Origin: Otis tarda
Taxonomy: Eukaryota > Chordata > Aves > Otidiformes > Otididae
DNA length: 64,000 nucleotides
Direction: 5' to 3'
Assembly (NCBI GenBank): GCA_026413225.1
Contig: JAPMTP010000045.1
Location: 124,001 to 188,000, forward strand
Shown: positions 42,580 to 54,174 of the stretch, one piece after another
How the letters are laid out: every line of letters starts with the position of its first letter
Position numbering within the stretch: position 1 is the stretch's first letter
The notes under the pieces: model-generated
The model's database searches: none
What the model saw: only the letters and a program-made list of their open reading frames with translations
Told to the model about the DNA's origin: nothing
Position numbers and translations under genes: made by a program

Positions 42580-45500
42580 TCAGGCAGTGGAGAAGGAGGG
42601 GAAGGGGTAATGGCAGAGATTCCCCTGCAGCCCATGCTGAGGCAGCCTGTCCCCCTGCAGCCCGGGAAGGACCCCACCTCGGGGCAGGGGAGGAACGTGA
42701 GGAGTTCTCCCCCGAGATGAGGAAGGAGCAGGGTAAAGCGACAAGTGATGAACTGACCGTAACCCCCACTGCCATTCGCCCCTGTGCCGCTCGGGGCGGG
42801 TAAGGAGGTAGAGATATTTTAGCTGAAGTTAAGCCTGGGAAGAGGGAGGGGTTAGGTTCTCCCTCGCCCGCCCTGCCGTGCCATACCTGACACCCCTATA
42901 ATCCTTTGATTAGGCACCCCAGGCCTGCTGGAAACAAGCCTAACCCTTGCATTTCTCTTAACAGCAAACCCCAAGATCGCTTCTTGGCCCAGTCCCCGCT
43001 CCCACGGTTGACAAATTCCCACATCATCCGGCTGAAAGATGTAGGGGGCGGAGCACAAATTCAGCCTTTGGCCAAACTCCCAGGCACACAGACAGCAGGA
43101 GCAGCCGGGCTGAAAGTCACCAGCACACCAGCTCAGACGCACACACGCAAAACCACATCGCTTCCCTCCAAACATACGTGGCCAATCTACAAATGTCCTG
43201 CAAGCACAGGATTCCCGCTATTCCCAGGCCTGCTCTGGTGCTCGGCAGGACCTGAACGTCAACGTCCGCACAAAGGGGCCGCTCTGCTGAGCGGGAGCAC
43301 GGTCAGCTGTGCTGTGGTCATTTGGCACCGCCGGCGCCTGCCACCACACCTGCAAACCACACTCTTGCAGGACAACAGCTAGCACATCCTGCAAGCTTTT
43401 GTCAAGCTTCACTTGGAGACTGAAGCAGTACATTTTACAGAGGAGCGCTCCTCGGCAAACCCTAGAGCGGTTCTTCAGCACATGCCTCAGCGCCAGCCTC
43501 CCTCGCTGGCGTTTTCATCCCCTGCTTTCCTCACAACATCAGACTTCCTCGGTTGTACAGAGGAACACCAGATCTGCACACCAGATCTGCACATCTTGTG
43601 CGTTTCCGCTGACCGTAAGTTACCCTCCAGAGAGGCTGGGATATACGTGCACTCTTACAAACTGCCTAGGAAAACCATATCCTTATTTCTCACCTACCAG
43701 CACGTCTTACCTGGCAAAGCCATCTCCATCACGCTCACCTCCAGGAATACCTGCTCTCTTACAACATATTCCAGTGCCTCCAGTGTACCTCATTCTCACA
43801 CAGGGGCAAGCTGTCCTAGGACAGCGATGGTCACAGGTTTGGGAGCACTGGTGTTCCTCAACATCCCACGTCTTCCTTGGCTTTCCAGCATACCATCAGC
43901 AGACAAGTACGCAGGCAGCCAGCGAGGCTCTTTTGCCGTTCAGCCATCTGGGACATAATTCCTACTTTAGTCACAGCCCCTTTCCCCATGGTCACTGCAC
44001 TTCCCGCCATTTCTCCAGCTCTTTTCCTACTTGAGCCATTGCGAAAGACGCTGCTATCGCCCGTCTGTTCCATTACACGGGACGTCCTGGCAAAGACCCT
44101 CCATGAACCTTCAGGTCCCAACTGCTCACACAGGATGCCTCGCTTTATTCACCCCGATTTCCTAGGACCCCCGATCGGGTTGGCTCTCTTCACCAGGCAG
44201 ACAGACCTTCGTGCCTGGCCTCCCGCTGCGGGTGGGCTCCTACAGGCACACACACCTGCGCGACACCTTCCAAGGAGCCGCACCACCTTCCCAACCCCTC
44301 GACAACAAGAACCACCCCTCATGGCACCCCCAGCCCAACTCCCTCATTCTGGGGTATATTCTTCTACTTTTCTCCCCTTCTCTGGAATAAAGGAGTCCCT
44401 AACGTCCTGGCGTTACTTTGCCCACCTGGCACCGTGCCTTGGGGCACAGCAAAGTGAAATTGCTGCAATACACCACCAGAACTCACAGGATGCACTAAGA
44501 AACAATAACCAACAAGAGCAACTGGGACATGGGTCTGGACCAGCACCTGCTCTCGGCTTGGGCTTTGGCTATTTGTGCTCCTTTTGTATCTTTGGTTGCA
44601 GGGACTGTAACTACATCGACATCAGGCTCCAACCAACCCAAACACATCCCTACCAGCAGCCCAGAGTGGCTGGGAGTCATCTACACTAGCTCCAGCTTCC
44701 GGAGAGATGCTGTTCTCTACCCACACCTCCCAGATCCACCCTGTTTGAGGGAGCCCGGGGCTGAACAGGCAGAAGCTTTTGTCGTCGACTGCTTGGCTGG
44801 AAGTCCGGGAGGCGGCGCGTGGCCCAGATTGCTCGCGCAGCGGCATCCGCCCTGAACCAGCCGGCTGCTTTCACACCGCTCTGGCTCGCAGACCTTGGGA
44901 CAGGACAACCACGCACGAGTGCGCACACACGCACAAACACACCGTGCAAAATATTTATTCAAAAGAGGTCTGCACGCACCGCGTACTCGGCTGCCGTTTC
45001 ACCCTGCACACCTGGCAGCGGTGCACTCCGACAGCTCCCAAGCCCCCGCATTGATCCATGTGCCTCAAACGGACCGTCCCCTTCGCATCTGAGCGCAAAC
45101 CACAACGGAGAAAGCAACCCAGGAAAGAGATCTGTCCTCTCCCCGAGCAGCGTGGGGCTCATTTCTGCCCACTGCCCACCAGCAAGCCCAGATGTTGGCA
45201 GGAGTCAGGCCTGGCCCGGGGCCACTGTCCCAGGCCCTGAACGGAGCAGGGGAAAGCTGCAGCGCTGCTCTGGCAACGCCGTTTCCCTTACTCAGAAAGA
45301 AGGGGCACTAACAAAAGGAGCTTTGCCCCTTTCCACTTGGAAAACACTCACATTTGGCATCAATTTGGTGGCTCAGAAAAGTCTGGCTGGCACGACAGGG
45401 AGAGGGGGTGAGAAGATACACGGGGTGGTCCTTCTGGAAAACACCACAAATTACACTTTTGCTGTTTCCAGTCTCCATTTACTTCAGCGCACCAGACCCA

Positions 45501-45745
45501 GCGGCATTCAGGTTTCTTTCCCCACGCTCTTTTGAAAAATCCTGTTCTGGGGAATGTTTGGCTAGTCCTTGTGCCGCAGCGCTACGCACCCATCGTGTCC
45601 TCCACGGCGCAGCTTCCAGGGAGCCCTGACCGCTTCTGCGCCCACAGACCGAGCCCCTCTTAGTGTAGGTTTGCTTTTTTTTAAAAAAAAAAAAAAAACC
45701 AAAAAAACCAGTACACTCCAGCAGCATCACAGAGCCTCTTTTTAG
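42580..45745. other. Spacer between copies B and C; 3' UTR of copy C at its right end
   Basis: Second copy of the spacer at 19540-22689. No gene recognised. Contains a probable polyadenylation signal for copy C (minus AATAAA, 44954-44959) and an A-rich tract at 45673-45698. Confidence 0.5.
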
Positions 45746-45812
45746 GTCATTTGCTGGCTCCCTGGTGCTTTCTCCTGGATCTCCTCGTACTTGGGCGGAG
45801 GGGTCAGCGGCT

Positions 45813-46721
45813 CTATCGTGACAGGAGCCGTGCAGGTTCTGCTGTGGGCTCTCTGGCCTTCTGCTTGCCCACGCACACAGGCTGCTGGGCTTGCAGGGAC
45901 TCTTCTTTCAGCCTGCACAAAACGGGAGGGGGAAAGCGTCCGTCACCGCGTCAACCCCCCAAAACACAGCTGGCCTCCGCACTTGCACCCCTCCTAGGAC
46001 CCTCCCCACACCATGGGGTGATGCTGAAGGACATGGGAGCAGCAAGCGCCTTGCTTGGACTGGCAAAAACTTCAGCAGGCACTTTCCCTGTGCCCATTCC
46101 TTGTGCCCTGGACAGCCCTTCCCATCGGCTCCCACGCCTGGCTCTGTCCCGCTGACACCGGCCCTCCACCCCAGCCGATGCCGCCGCTCTCCCTGCGTCC
46201 GGCCCGTCCGCACCAGGGAATTTGCCAAGGGTCCCCCGACTCTGCCACTGCCTGACTGCGCTGGGCCCTGCGAGGCACCCAGAGGACGTCTCTCTGCTTC
46301 TCCTCACCATTCTGCTTTGGACCATACCAACACGGGACCAGTCCTGGCCAGCGGCACAACCAGGCGTGTATCGCTGCCGCGAGGCTGCACCACTCCTTCC
46401 CACGAGTTTCCCGTCGCTTTGCAGCCCAGGACCTTGTCTCACCCGCGGCCACCCACAGCCACCCGGCCTCTGGTACCTCTTGCTCTCATGAAGCTTCATC
46501 ATTTCTTCTTTCTTCTCCAGGCAGCTCTGGAGGTTCTTGAGCTTTTCCAACAGCTCCTCCACGTGTTTCTGCCTCTGCAGCCCTGCTTGTTCCCTTTCCT
46601 CCTGAGGGAGCTGCTTCAGAGACCGCGTTCCTGACAGCTCCTTCATCTTCACCAGGCTTGCCAGAGCACTAATGATGTCAACGTACTGCGGAAAGCCCCG
46701 GGAATGCATTATTTCCTCGGC
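45813..46721 (-). pseudogene. FHAD1-like copy C, 3' fragment (last two exons only)
   Basis: Carries the counterparts of ex24 (46477-46721) and ex25 (45813-45912) with intact splice sites and frame, and the same 3' flank as B. Everything upstream is missing: 33 bases beyond the ex24 acceptor the sequence is cut by the LTR that ends at 46754. It could survive only as the 3' end of some other transcript. Confidence 0.8.
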
Positions 46722-46753
46722 CTGACAATTCCTCTGCCACCTACCATCACCCC

Positions 46754-47203
46754 TGTCGCAGTTCAGCCCCGATCGGGACCACACTACGCAGTCTCTCTCT
46801 CACTCCCCCCACCCTCCAGTGGGACAGAAGGGAGAACTGGTAAACAAAAAAAAAAACCAGCAAAAACATGTGGGCTGTGATGGAACAAAAAAAAAAAAAA
46901 AATTAACAGTGGAAAACAAAACAGTGATGGAAAACAAATACATTATAATGGCTTACAACAAATCCCCACACCTGGTTTCTTCCAAGTAGCAGGAGGCTCC
47001 CCTCAGCACCCTCCTCACTGATACCCTGAGCACCATGTCAGATGGGATGGAACAGCCCTTGGGCTCACTTGGGTAAATTAACCCCAGCTGTTAGCTCATT
47101 AGTTAACTATCCCAGCTGCCTGCCCCAGCCATAGGGGCCACCAGCTCCAGTTCTCTGCCCAGCTCAGGTGAATATTAACTCTGTCCTAGCCAGAACCAGG
47201 ACA
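46754..47203 (-). repeat. ERVL-like LTR, 3' LTR on the minus strand
   Basis: On the minus strand it starts TGTCCTGGTTCTGGCTAGGACAG, typical of avian ERVL-type LTRs, and ends ...CTGCGACA, about 450 bp. A purine-rich stretch (gactaaggggtgga) just precedes it. It lies 0.5 kb beyond the integrase remnant with no env between, as in ERVL. Confidence 0.65.
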
Positions 47204-47716
47204 TTATCCACCCCTTAGTCCACACCATCTACAGCATGCCCAGACCCTACACTTTCCGATTAATCATCAACTTTTTCTTTCTTTGATCTGCTTGTATGCA
47301 GACACACAGATGTAACTCCCCTAGTCCATGGCCCATCCCTCCAAAAGCTCTTTTGAGTTTATCCAGTCCATAACTTTGGGCTCCATCTGTCATAACAGTC
47401 TCTCAGCGCAGGACAGACAATGCCATGTTTGCTCAGGCAGTGTATCTGCTGCGAGTGATTTAGCATGTTCATGGTCTGCAGACTGAAGATCTATTGCTAG
47501 GTGCTAGTGGCAAGAGCCAGTTCTGGTTCCATCACTGCTGCCTTTTTTTCTGTTTTATCCAAGTTCATTCTTTGTTGGTCTAGGTGATTTTACTGTAATA
47601 CTTTTGACACAACACAAGTCTCTCAGGGTGTGGAGCAGGAGGAAGCAAAGAGGCACACAGAACGGCTGGATAATGACATCCAGTACTATACAGTAATCAG
47701 CATCAAGCACTTCAAA
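47204..47716 (-). other. ERVL-like internal sequence between integrase and 3' LTR
   Basis: No open frame of note. Probably the decayed 3' untranslated part of the provirus. Confidence 0.45.
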
Positions 47717-48458
47717 TTATTGGCTCTTTTCACCTAAAATTAGATCTCCTTGAGGTACACATCGGACTTCCCCATCCTCCTGCATTACCCACCAAGTACA
47801 CCCAGGTCCTTGAGCAAAAGCAATCCCATGCACGGGTTTGCCTTTGCCCAGGGGAGAAATGACCCAGACTGTCTTCCCCAGTATATTCCTCACATGCACC
47901 ACAGGGACTTTATCCCCTTCAACAGTACGCAGCCGTTCAGATTGGGCAGGGCCAGCTCGATTGGTGGACCACCCGAGTGTTGACTAGCCAAGCGGCTTTT
48001 GCTAAATGTTTGTCCCAGTTTTTGAAGGTTCCACCACCCATTGCTTTCAGTGTCGTTTTCAGCAGCCCATTGTACCTTTCAATTCTTCCACAGGCTGGTG
48101 CGTGATAGGGGATGTGGTATACCCACTCGATGCCGTGCTCTTTGGCCCAGGTGTCTGTGAGGTTGTTTCGGAAGCGGGTACCATTGTCTGATTCAATTCT
48201 TTCTGGAGTGCCATGTCGCCATAAGACTTGTTTCTCAAGGCCCAGGATGGTGTTCCGGGCAGCGGCATGGGGCACAGGATATGTTTCCAGCCATCCGGTG
48301 GTTGCTTCTACCATTGTAAGCACATAGCGCTTGCCTTGGCGGGTTTGTGGGAGTGGGATGTAATCAACTGGCCAGGCCTCTCCATATTTACACTGCAGCC
48401 ATTGTCCTCCATAGCACAGAGGCTTTAACCGCTTGGCTTGCTTGATTGCAGTACACAT
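47717..48458 (-). pseudogene. ERVL-like pol remnant: integrase core and C-terminus
   Basis: The upstream part (48458-47937) is a retroviral integrase core. Counting from its first Met, the catalytic residues are D32, D91 (in ESDNG) and E127 (in RIERYNG), with exactly 35 residues between the last two. The C-terminal part (47902-47717) is open in another frame and contains VHGIAFAQG and CVPQGDLIL. A frame break separates the two. No zinc-binding N-terminus, RT or gag is present: the element is cut off near 48460. An old endogenous copy, not a working virus. Confidence 0.75.
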
Positions 48459-48483
48459 TTCCCATTCGTGGATAACCTGTTGT

Positions 48484-49335
48484 AAGGGTCGGTCAGAAAA
48501 TCAGTATTGTCTCAGCCTTGTCATCGAGGACTTCCAGGTGGACTGTGGACTTGATCTGGCCTAAAAGTTAGGCTCACAACTGGACATGAGTTGCTGCCAG
48601 CAGCCTGCCTGAGATGCAGTTGTTTTTTTCCGGGGAACAGAACGGAACTGTTATGGACAAGGCCGACTCTGGCCTAACAACAAAATGTACAACACCCTTG
48701 AGATGGCGGACAGAGTGGCGCGGAGGTGCCACGGCTCAGCCCTGTTGTCAAAAACTGCCAGAGAGAACCGTGCAGCTGCTATCGAGGAGGATGGAAAATA
48801 TTGAAAACAAAACTATTGATGCTCTACAAGGGCTGCAAACTGAAGTATCCAGCTTGTCAAAAGTAGTTTTACAGAATCGGATGGCCCTGGACCTATTTTT
48901 GGCCTCGCAAGGGGGGTTGGCACAGTCATTAACACAAGCTGTTGTATGTATCTAGATCAGAGTGGTAGGATCTCCACAGATCTAAAAGAGATTCGGGAGC
49001 AGACTAAAAGCTTACGTGAGGTCACCAAGGATGATACTTCACGGGGCTTTGAAGATGTGTGGAACAAACTTACTTCTCGGCTTCCCAGTCTCACACGGCT
49101 GAAACAATTATTTACGGCTGCTACGTTGCTTGGTTTGCTCATTTTCCTTACTTGCAGTCTAATTCAATGTGCTTCCTGGTGCTGTGAAAGGGCCACAGGG
49201 AGTTACGAAGAACAGAAATCACATAAACTTAAATATCGAGTAGAATCAGGCAAGGATTTTAAAAGGACCATCAAAACCAATGGGATTCTCTAAATTTTGC
49301 AAAAGAATTTGCAATGATCTTTAAGAAGGGGGGAG
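48484..49335 (+). pseudogene. Gammaretrovirus-like env remnant (transmembrane subunit)
   Basis: Two overlapping open stretches in different frames (48614-48955 and 48946-49293). The first has the conserved LQNR heptad at the start of the immunosuppressive-type region. Across the frame break lies the Cys-motif region (about 48919-48945): the CC pair is present, but the expected first Cys codon is a Gly codon (GGC, 48919-48921). The second stretch has one hydrophobic membrane segment (LLGLLIFLTCSLIQ) and a short cytoplasmic tail. The surface subunit is missing. A purine tract at 49323-49335 precedes the LTR. Degraded and not functional as read. Confidence 0.7.
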
Positions 49336-49336
49336 T

Positions 49337-50112
49337 TGAAGAGGAGATCTAGAAGAATAAAGGACTAATCAGAATAATAATAAAATTATTAAGCAATAAA
49401 ACAAGTAGCTTTATAATAAAACAGTAGTTTTTGTATAGCCTAGCAGGACCCCTGCAGAACAATTTAATTCTTGTGCAAAAGTACAAACCACTAACCTCGA
49501 GAGAAAGAACAGCAGAGTCAGAAATTTACCATAACAAGGTACTTTCAGAATGCCCCAGCAGGTGCTGGGATGAGTCCGACGGGAACATCCTGAGGGAGCA
49601 CAGACACACGAGTGAAACCAAGAGAAGGGGGCTTCAGGGGTTTAGAAGCAACTGCTGGGGTGGAACAACCAAGGACACTGGGAACCAACACAGACAAGTC
49701 GCTAAGAAGCTGCCTTGGCAGCAAGAAGAAAGAAAAACAAAAGTCTGAGTTCACGCAGCGCACACGGTGATGAAGAGGAGGAAACAACCACCGGCTGAAG
49801 TAAACGACCAGCAGAGGGACTGCGACTCCTGAGAACAGACACGGGAGGACGCAGAGACTGGGGAAGAACCTGTCTCACCTGGGTGGAAACTTACGAGAAT
49901 GATTTCTCGAAAAACTAACGACTATGTCACCAAATCCTCGGGAATTCTACGAATCTGTGTGTCTGCGATGCACAAATCTTGTACCTGTCGCTCATCACGG
50001 CGCAGGCGTTTGGAGGAGCGATCCCCCGCGTGCCCGGCGCTGTAATAAAGAATACCTGCTTAATAGTTACCTGGACTACGAAGTTTCTTTTCTCAGAGCT
50101 TTTTCGGCTTCA
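49337..50112 (+). repeat. 3' LTR of the env-bearing provirus
   Basis: Begins TGAAG and ends CTTCA, perfect short inverted repeats, 776 bp, directly after the purine tract. AATAAA at 50044-50049. The R region (gaggagcgatcccccgcgtg) is shared with the LTR at 51668-52423, so the two belong to related families, but U3 and U5 differ. Confidence 0.75.
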
Positions 50113-50943
50113 GCAGCGTGGCCCTGCCGCCCCGTCCCGTGCAAGCCTTCCCCCGGCTGCAGCGCGCTTCCTCGCTCTCGCTCCCCTCCTCTCCGATTTG
50201 CCGTGCGCATCCGTCCCTCTGCCTCTCCCCGGGAAGCTCCCAAAGGGGAACATCACCCCCGCAGGGACCAAAAGCCCTCCCGGGCCCTGCTGTACCCGGC
50301 ACAGCCGCATCGGCGCGTCGAGGCGCAACCTGCGCGTCTCGCTGCCGCGTCCAGGGCCGGGGTGCCAGCCTCCGGGAAGAAGCGGGAGAACAGGGGGGCT
50401 CCTCGCCCTGGGGAGGGCACGCTGGCACCCCAACAGCCCCCCAGCCTCGGGCTTCGGGCCTCGCCGCGCCCAGCTCGGCCCTGCAGGGACTTTCCCGGCC
50501 GGAGCGAGGGGCTGCAGCAGACCGCGGCCGTGCCTTCGCCGGCGGGAGCTGCCCGCACAAAGCGCCCGACGGGCTCTGCGGGGACGCTCCGGGTCACCCC
50601 GCTCGCCCCCGGCTACTCACGCGCATCCCGGCGTGACCGTGGCCGAAGCCACCCCGCTTTCGCTCTCCCGCCCAGAAATTTCCAGGGCTCGATGCTTGCC
50701 CGGGGCCGGGCTGCCGGAGTCACGCTCCGCCGTGCGCGGCGGCGCGCAGCGCGGTCGGGTGCCTGGGACACGCCGCAGCCCCGGGGGGCTGCACCGCGGG
50801 CGGAAAAATGGGGGCCCCCTCGGCGCAGCGGCAACGCGGGGGTCCCTTGCCATCTCCACCGGCCCCAGCGCAAGGGGCCAGGGTCCCCCGTCCCCCGAGA
50901 TGGGCGGGGGTCCGTTCTGCGGGGGTGCAGAGGGGACCCTGCT
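50113..50943. other. GC-rich, CpG-rich stretch with a possible minus-strand donor
   Basis: CpG-island-like. A good minus-strand donor (GATGCGC|gtgagt, exon end 50621) suggests a possible first exon on the minus strand, but I recognise no product. It does not match the CpG stretch at 967-1232. Confidence 0.35.
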
Positions 50944-51667
50944 GTAAGGGGCTGGGGGACGGCATCCCCTGCAAGGTGCCGGGGAGGGGGAAAATCCCGG
51001 GGATCCCTCCCGCAAGGAGCGCGGGTGGGGGTGTCCCAGCCATCCCTCTGCAAAAGGCTGGGGTGGTGGGGAAGCCTCCTGCAAGGAGCTGGGGGGTGTT
51101 AGGGGGGTCCCCCTGCACGGAATGGCGGGGGGTGGGGCCCTGTAAGGAGCCTGGGGGGGATCCCTCCTGCAAAGATTTAGGGGGTCCCCCTTGCAAGGAG
51201 CTGGAGAGATCCCGGGGGTCCTTCCTACAAAGAATGGGGGGTGCCTCCTGCTAGACATGGGGGTCCCTCCTGCAAGGAGCCTCGGGGGGATCTGGGGGTC
51301 CTTCTGCAAAATATGGGGGAGTCTCTCCTGCAAGGAGCTAGGGGGTCCTGCAGGTCCTTTCTGCAAGGAGTAGGGGGATTCTTCCTGCTAGGAATGCGGG
51401 AGAGGACCTCCTGCAAGGAGCTGGGGAAGTGCTGGGGGTCCTTCCTGCAAAAAATGAGGGGGTCCCTCCTGCAAGGAGCTGTGGGGGATCCTCCAGGTCG
51501 TTCCTGCAAGGAATGAGGGGGGATCTCTCCTGCAAGGAACTGGGGAGGACCTCGGGGTCGTCCTGCAAGAAACAGCGGGGTCCCTTCAGCGAGGAGCTGG
51601 AGGGGTCCTGGGGGTTCCTCCTGCAAAAAGTGCGGGGTCTTTTCTACAAGAAGCCTGGGGGTCCTTC
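50944..51667. repeat. G-rich degenerate minisatellite, right copy
   Basis: Same family as 519-957: CTGCAAGGAGCTGGGG...GTCCTTC units with variable spacing, here about 720 bp. It ends exactly where the LTR TGTTAC begins. Confidence 0.85.
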
Positions 51668-52423
51668 TGTTACAAGTATTACGAGTTAAAGCGAGCTGAT
51701 TATTAGTTTGCTGCTCCGCCCCTCCTATCTCGATCTGGGTATCGAGGACTTTAATCAGTAGAATTATAATCAATCCTATTATCAACCAATGACTGATAAT
51801 AGCAAAATACTTAATCAATATGACTCCGGAATATCAATATGGGGTGATTCTTGCTAACTCTAGAACTCTAGTCACATGGGTTAAATTTTACATGAAATAT
51901 CCTTAGAGGGAATGGGGAGTCTTAGAACTGTTACACCACCTCGTTTATTGGAAGTTAGCCTAACGTGTCTGGGGTAGTTAGGAGAGTGGCAGAACCAGGC
52001 ACCAACTGTGCAGCTTGGGCCTTGAGCCATCACTTTCAAGCCAGAAGATTCAAGGGCAGGGCGACCTTGTTCTCAAGACTATCTAAGGAAGATTTAAGGG
52101 GGAGTTCGACCAGCGAATTCGAGGAGGGGGCGCTCTGACGACCCCCAAGACCACCAGAAGACCCTCGACTCAAAAGACTGAGCATGCGCGAGTGGGTGGG
52201 GAAATATTATAATGATTTATCAGAAATTTAATGTTTATGTATAACATTTCTCGTAAATCTAGTGAATATGTGTATCGAATGTGTATTTAACTGCGCTGTT
52301 GGATCAGACAGGTGCGCACGCTGGGTGGAGCGATCCCCCGTGTGCCCAGCGCTGCAACAAAGAAGTGCCTGCTTCTGAACTTCACATTGCTGTTAAGGAG
52401 TTTTATTCCGGATTTCGGTAACA
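51668..52423 (+). repeat. 5' LTR of a gammaretrovirus-like provirus
   Basis: Begins TGTTAC and ends GTAACA, perfect 6-bp inverted repeats, 756 bp. A TATA-like tatttaa lies at 52284-52290. The polyadenylation signal is degenerate (aacaaag). Its 3' 60 bases match 459-518. Confidence 0.85.
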
Positions 52424-52427
52424 GTTT

Positions 52428-52445
52428 TGGCGACCCAGGTGGGAC
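52428..52445 (+). other. Retroviral primer binding site
   Basis: TGGCGACCCAGGTGGGAC starts four bases after the LTR, where a primer binding site is expected; TGG pairs with the tRNA CCA end. A tRNA-Arg primer is possible, but I cannot confirm it. Confidence 0.6.
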
Positions 52446-53043
52446 CTTGCGAGTGAGACTGGACGAGATCGAGTGTCGATGGAACTCTGGCCGGCACCGA
52501 GGCATTCTCGGGGAGACCCATCGCTTTCGACTCACAAAGCTCCTCGCAACGTTCCCTGGAGAAAAGGGTAAGGCTCTTCTTCTTTGAAATCTGTCTGCTC
52601 TGGATAGCCTGCCCGTAAGGCGCGGCGAAAGCTTCGCAGGGTTGGGGCTCAGGGGGTACCTGTTTGGTTTGGGAGCCTAGGCCTCTGCCTGCAAGTCATA
52701 AGCGAAAGCTATTGCTGGGTTGGACATCTGTGTATTTGGGACCATTGTCATTTGCATTTGTTTGGTTTGTGTATTTGGACAACTGTCATTTGCATTTATC
52801 TGGTATTTGGCATTTATCTGGTATTTGGCAGTCTAAGCTGTTTAAGAGTAAGAGTACGGGAAGTATTGGTAAGATTTGTACATAGCTTGGAAAGGGGCCC
52901 CAGGGTGTTTTAGAAGTGATTTCCAAGCTGGTAATTGTTGCTTCAACGCATTTGGGGTTTTAAACTTTTCTTGGTGACGGGATTGACTTTGTCTGTAGAA
53001 CAGTGTTATTGTCTTTTTGGTACCAAAAACTCTTTTGTAAAGT
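52446..53043 (+). other. Retroviral leader
   Basis: No open frame of note. Short repeats of 'ttggcatttatctggtattt' lie near 52780-52830. Confidence 0.5.
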
Positions 53044-53760
53044 ATGGGAAAACACGTACCTTCTATGTCTACCTCAATGGGAGGGGAAATATGAATGAAG
53101 TCTCCACTGGGATGTGTTCTTAAACATTGGGAGGATATAAGGGGAGACCCAATGACTAGGAAAAAAAAATTGATACAATATTTTACAGTTGATGTTATCT
53201 TGTAGAAGGGAAGGAAAGTGAGATGTGGTCCCCTATGTTGATTTGTTCTTTACTTTGAGAAATCAAGGATCTGATGGTTTTGGAATAAAAAAAAAAAAAA
53301 AAGGAAAAAGGTTGAAAAGATCTTGTTTGGCTTGTAGTGTAGAAAGTGGTGTTTAAAATGTGGAACTGAAGAGGAAGACAGAATTCATGTGTTAAATTTC
53401 TGTGTTATCTTTATGTGTTGTCTGTAAGTGTTGATGCAGGTTTAACAAATGAAACAGTAGAAAAAGGGGGCAGAACACCGAAGCCCTGGTGGGAGCTGTA
53501 GAGTGGGACAGTTGAATGACGAGGGATTCAGTCCTGTCGCAGGGAGAACTGGAAGCCGACAAGACCAGACAGAACAAGGAGCGGCTCAAGCCCTGCCCCC
53601 CACTTGGACAAGCAGTAGGGGAACAAACCGGGGATGAGGTCGGGGTGTGGTAGAGGAATGGATAAAATAACCGCAATAGGAGTGAGATTGGGAAAATCAG
53701 TGTGCAAAGCGTGAAGAATGGTGGCATTGGAAAAATGAATGTCCTTATTCTGAAAAAGAA
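53044..53760 (+). pseudogene. Gammaretrovirus-like gag remnant (matrix start and nucleocapsid end)
   Basis: ATG at 53044 opens MGKHVPS, a glycine-2 myristoylation-type start, but TGA follows at 53092. The same frame then shows PLGCVLKHWEDIRGDP and MTRKKK, typical of gammaretroviral matrix. Capsid is not recognisable in 53206-53700, which contains an A tract (53287-53304). Near 53701 a zinc knuckle is left with Cys, His (53725) and Cys (53740), but the second Cys codon is Arg (cgt, 53710). Confidence 0.65.
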
Positions 53761-54088
53761 ACAAAAACCTGGCAGCAGAGCAGATGCCTTTGTCAGAGGT
53801 GCAAAGAGGACTGGGGGAGAATTCCCCAGCAGAACCCCTGGTTACAATCCAGCTGGGGACCCAAACCATGGGATTTTTTTGGTTGATAGTGGAGCTATCT
53901 ATTCAGTTTTAAGTACTTGTAGAAGAAAATTGAGTAAAAAGCATGTAGACCAAATTGGTGCCACAGGGAAAGCTGAAAAGAAATTTTTCTTTCAATCCTT
54001 AACTTTAAGGTGGGTAAACAATGGGGAATTGGCCAATTTTTCTATATACCAGAGTGTCCTGTTGCCTTATTGGGGAGAGATTTATTGA
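53761..54088 (+). pseudogene. Retroviral protease remnant
   Basis: The open stretch includes FLVDSGAIYSVL with the aspartic protease DSG at 53885-53893, where gammaretroviruses usually have DTG, followed by a plausible flap region and a stop at 54088. Confidence 0.7.
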
Positions 54089-54174
54089 GCAAATTGAAAG
54101 CACAAATTAGTTTTTAAAACTGTGAAATTCAATTGAATATACCCTAATCAAAAGCCAGAGAGGCAAGAATTTTT

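Noticed and set aside
46841..46905. A-rich tracts considered as a retroposed gene tail
   Set aside because: They lie inside the ERVL-like LTR.
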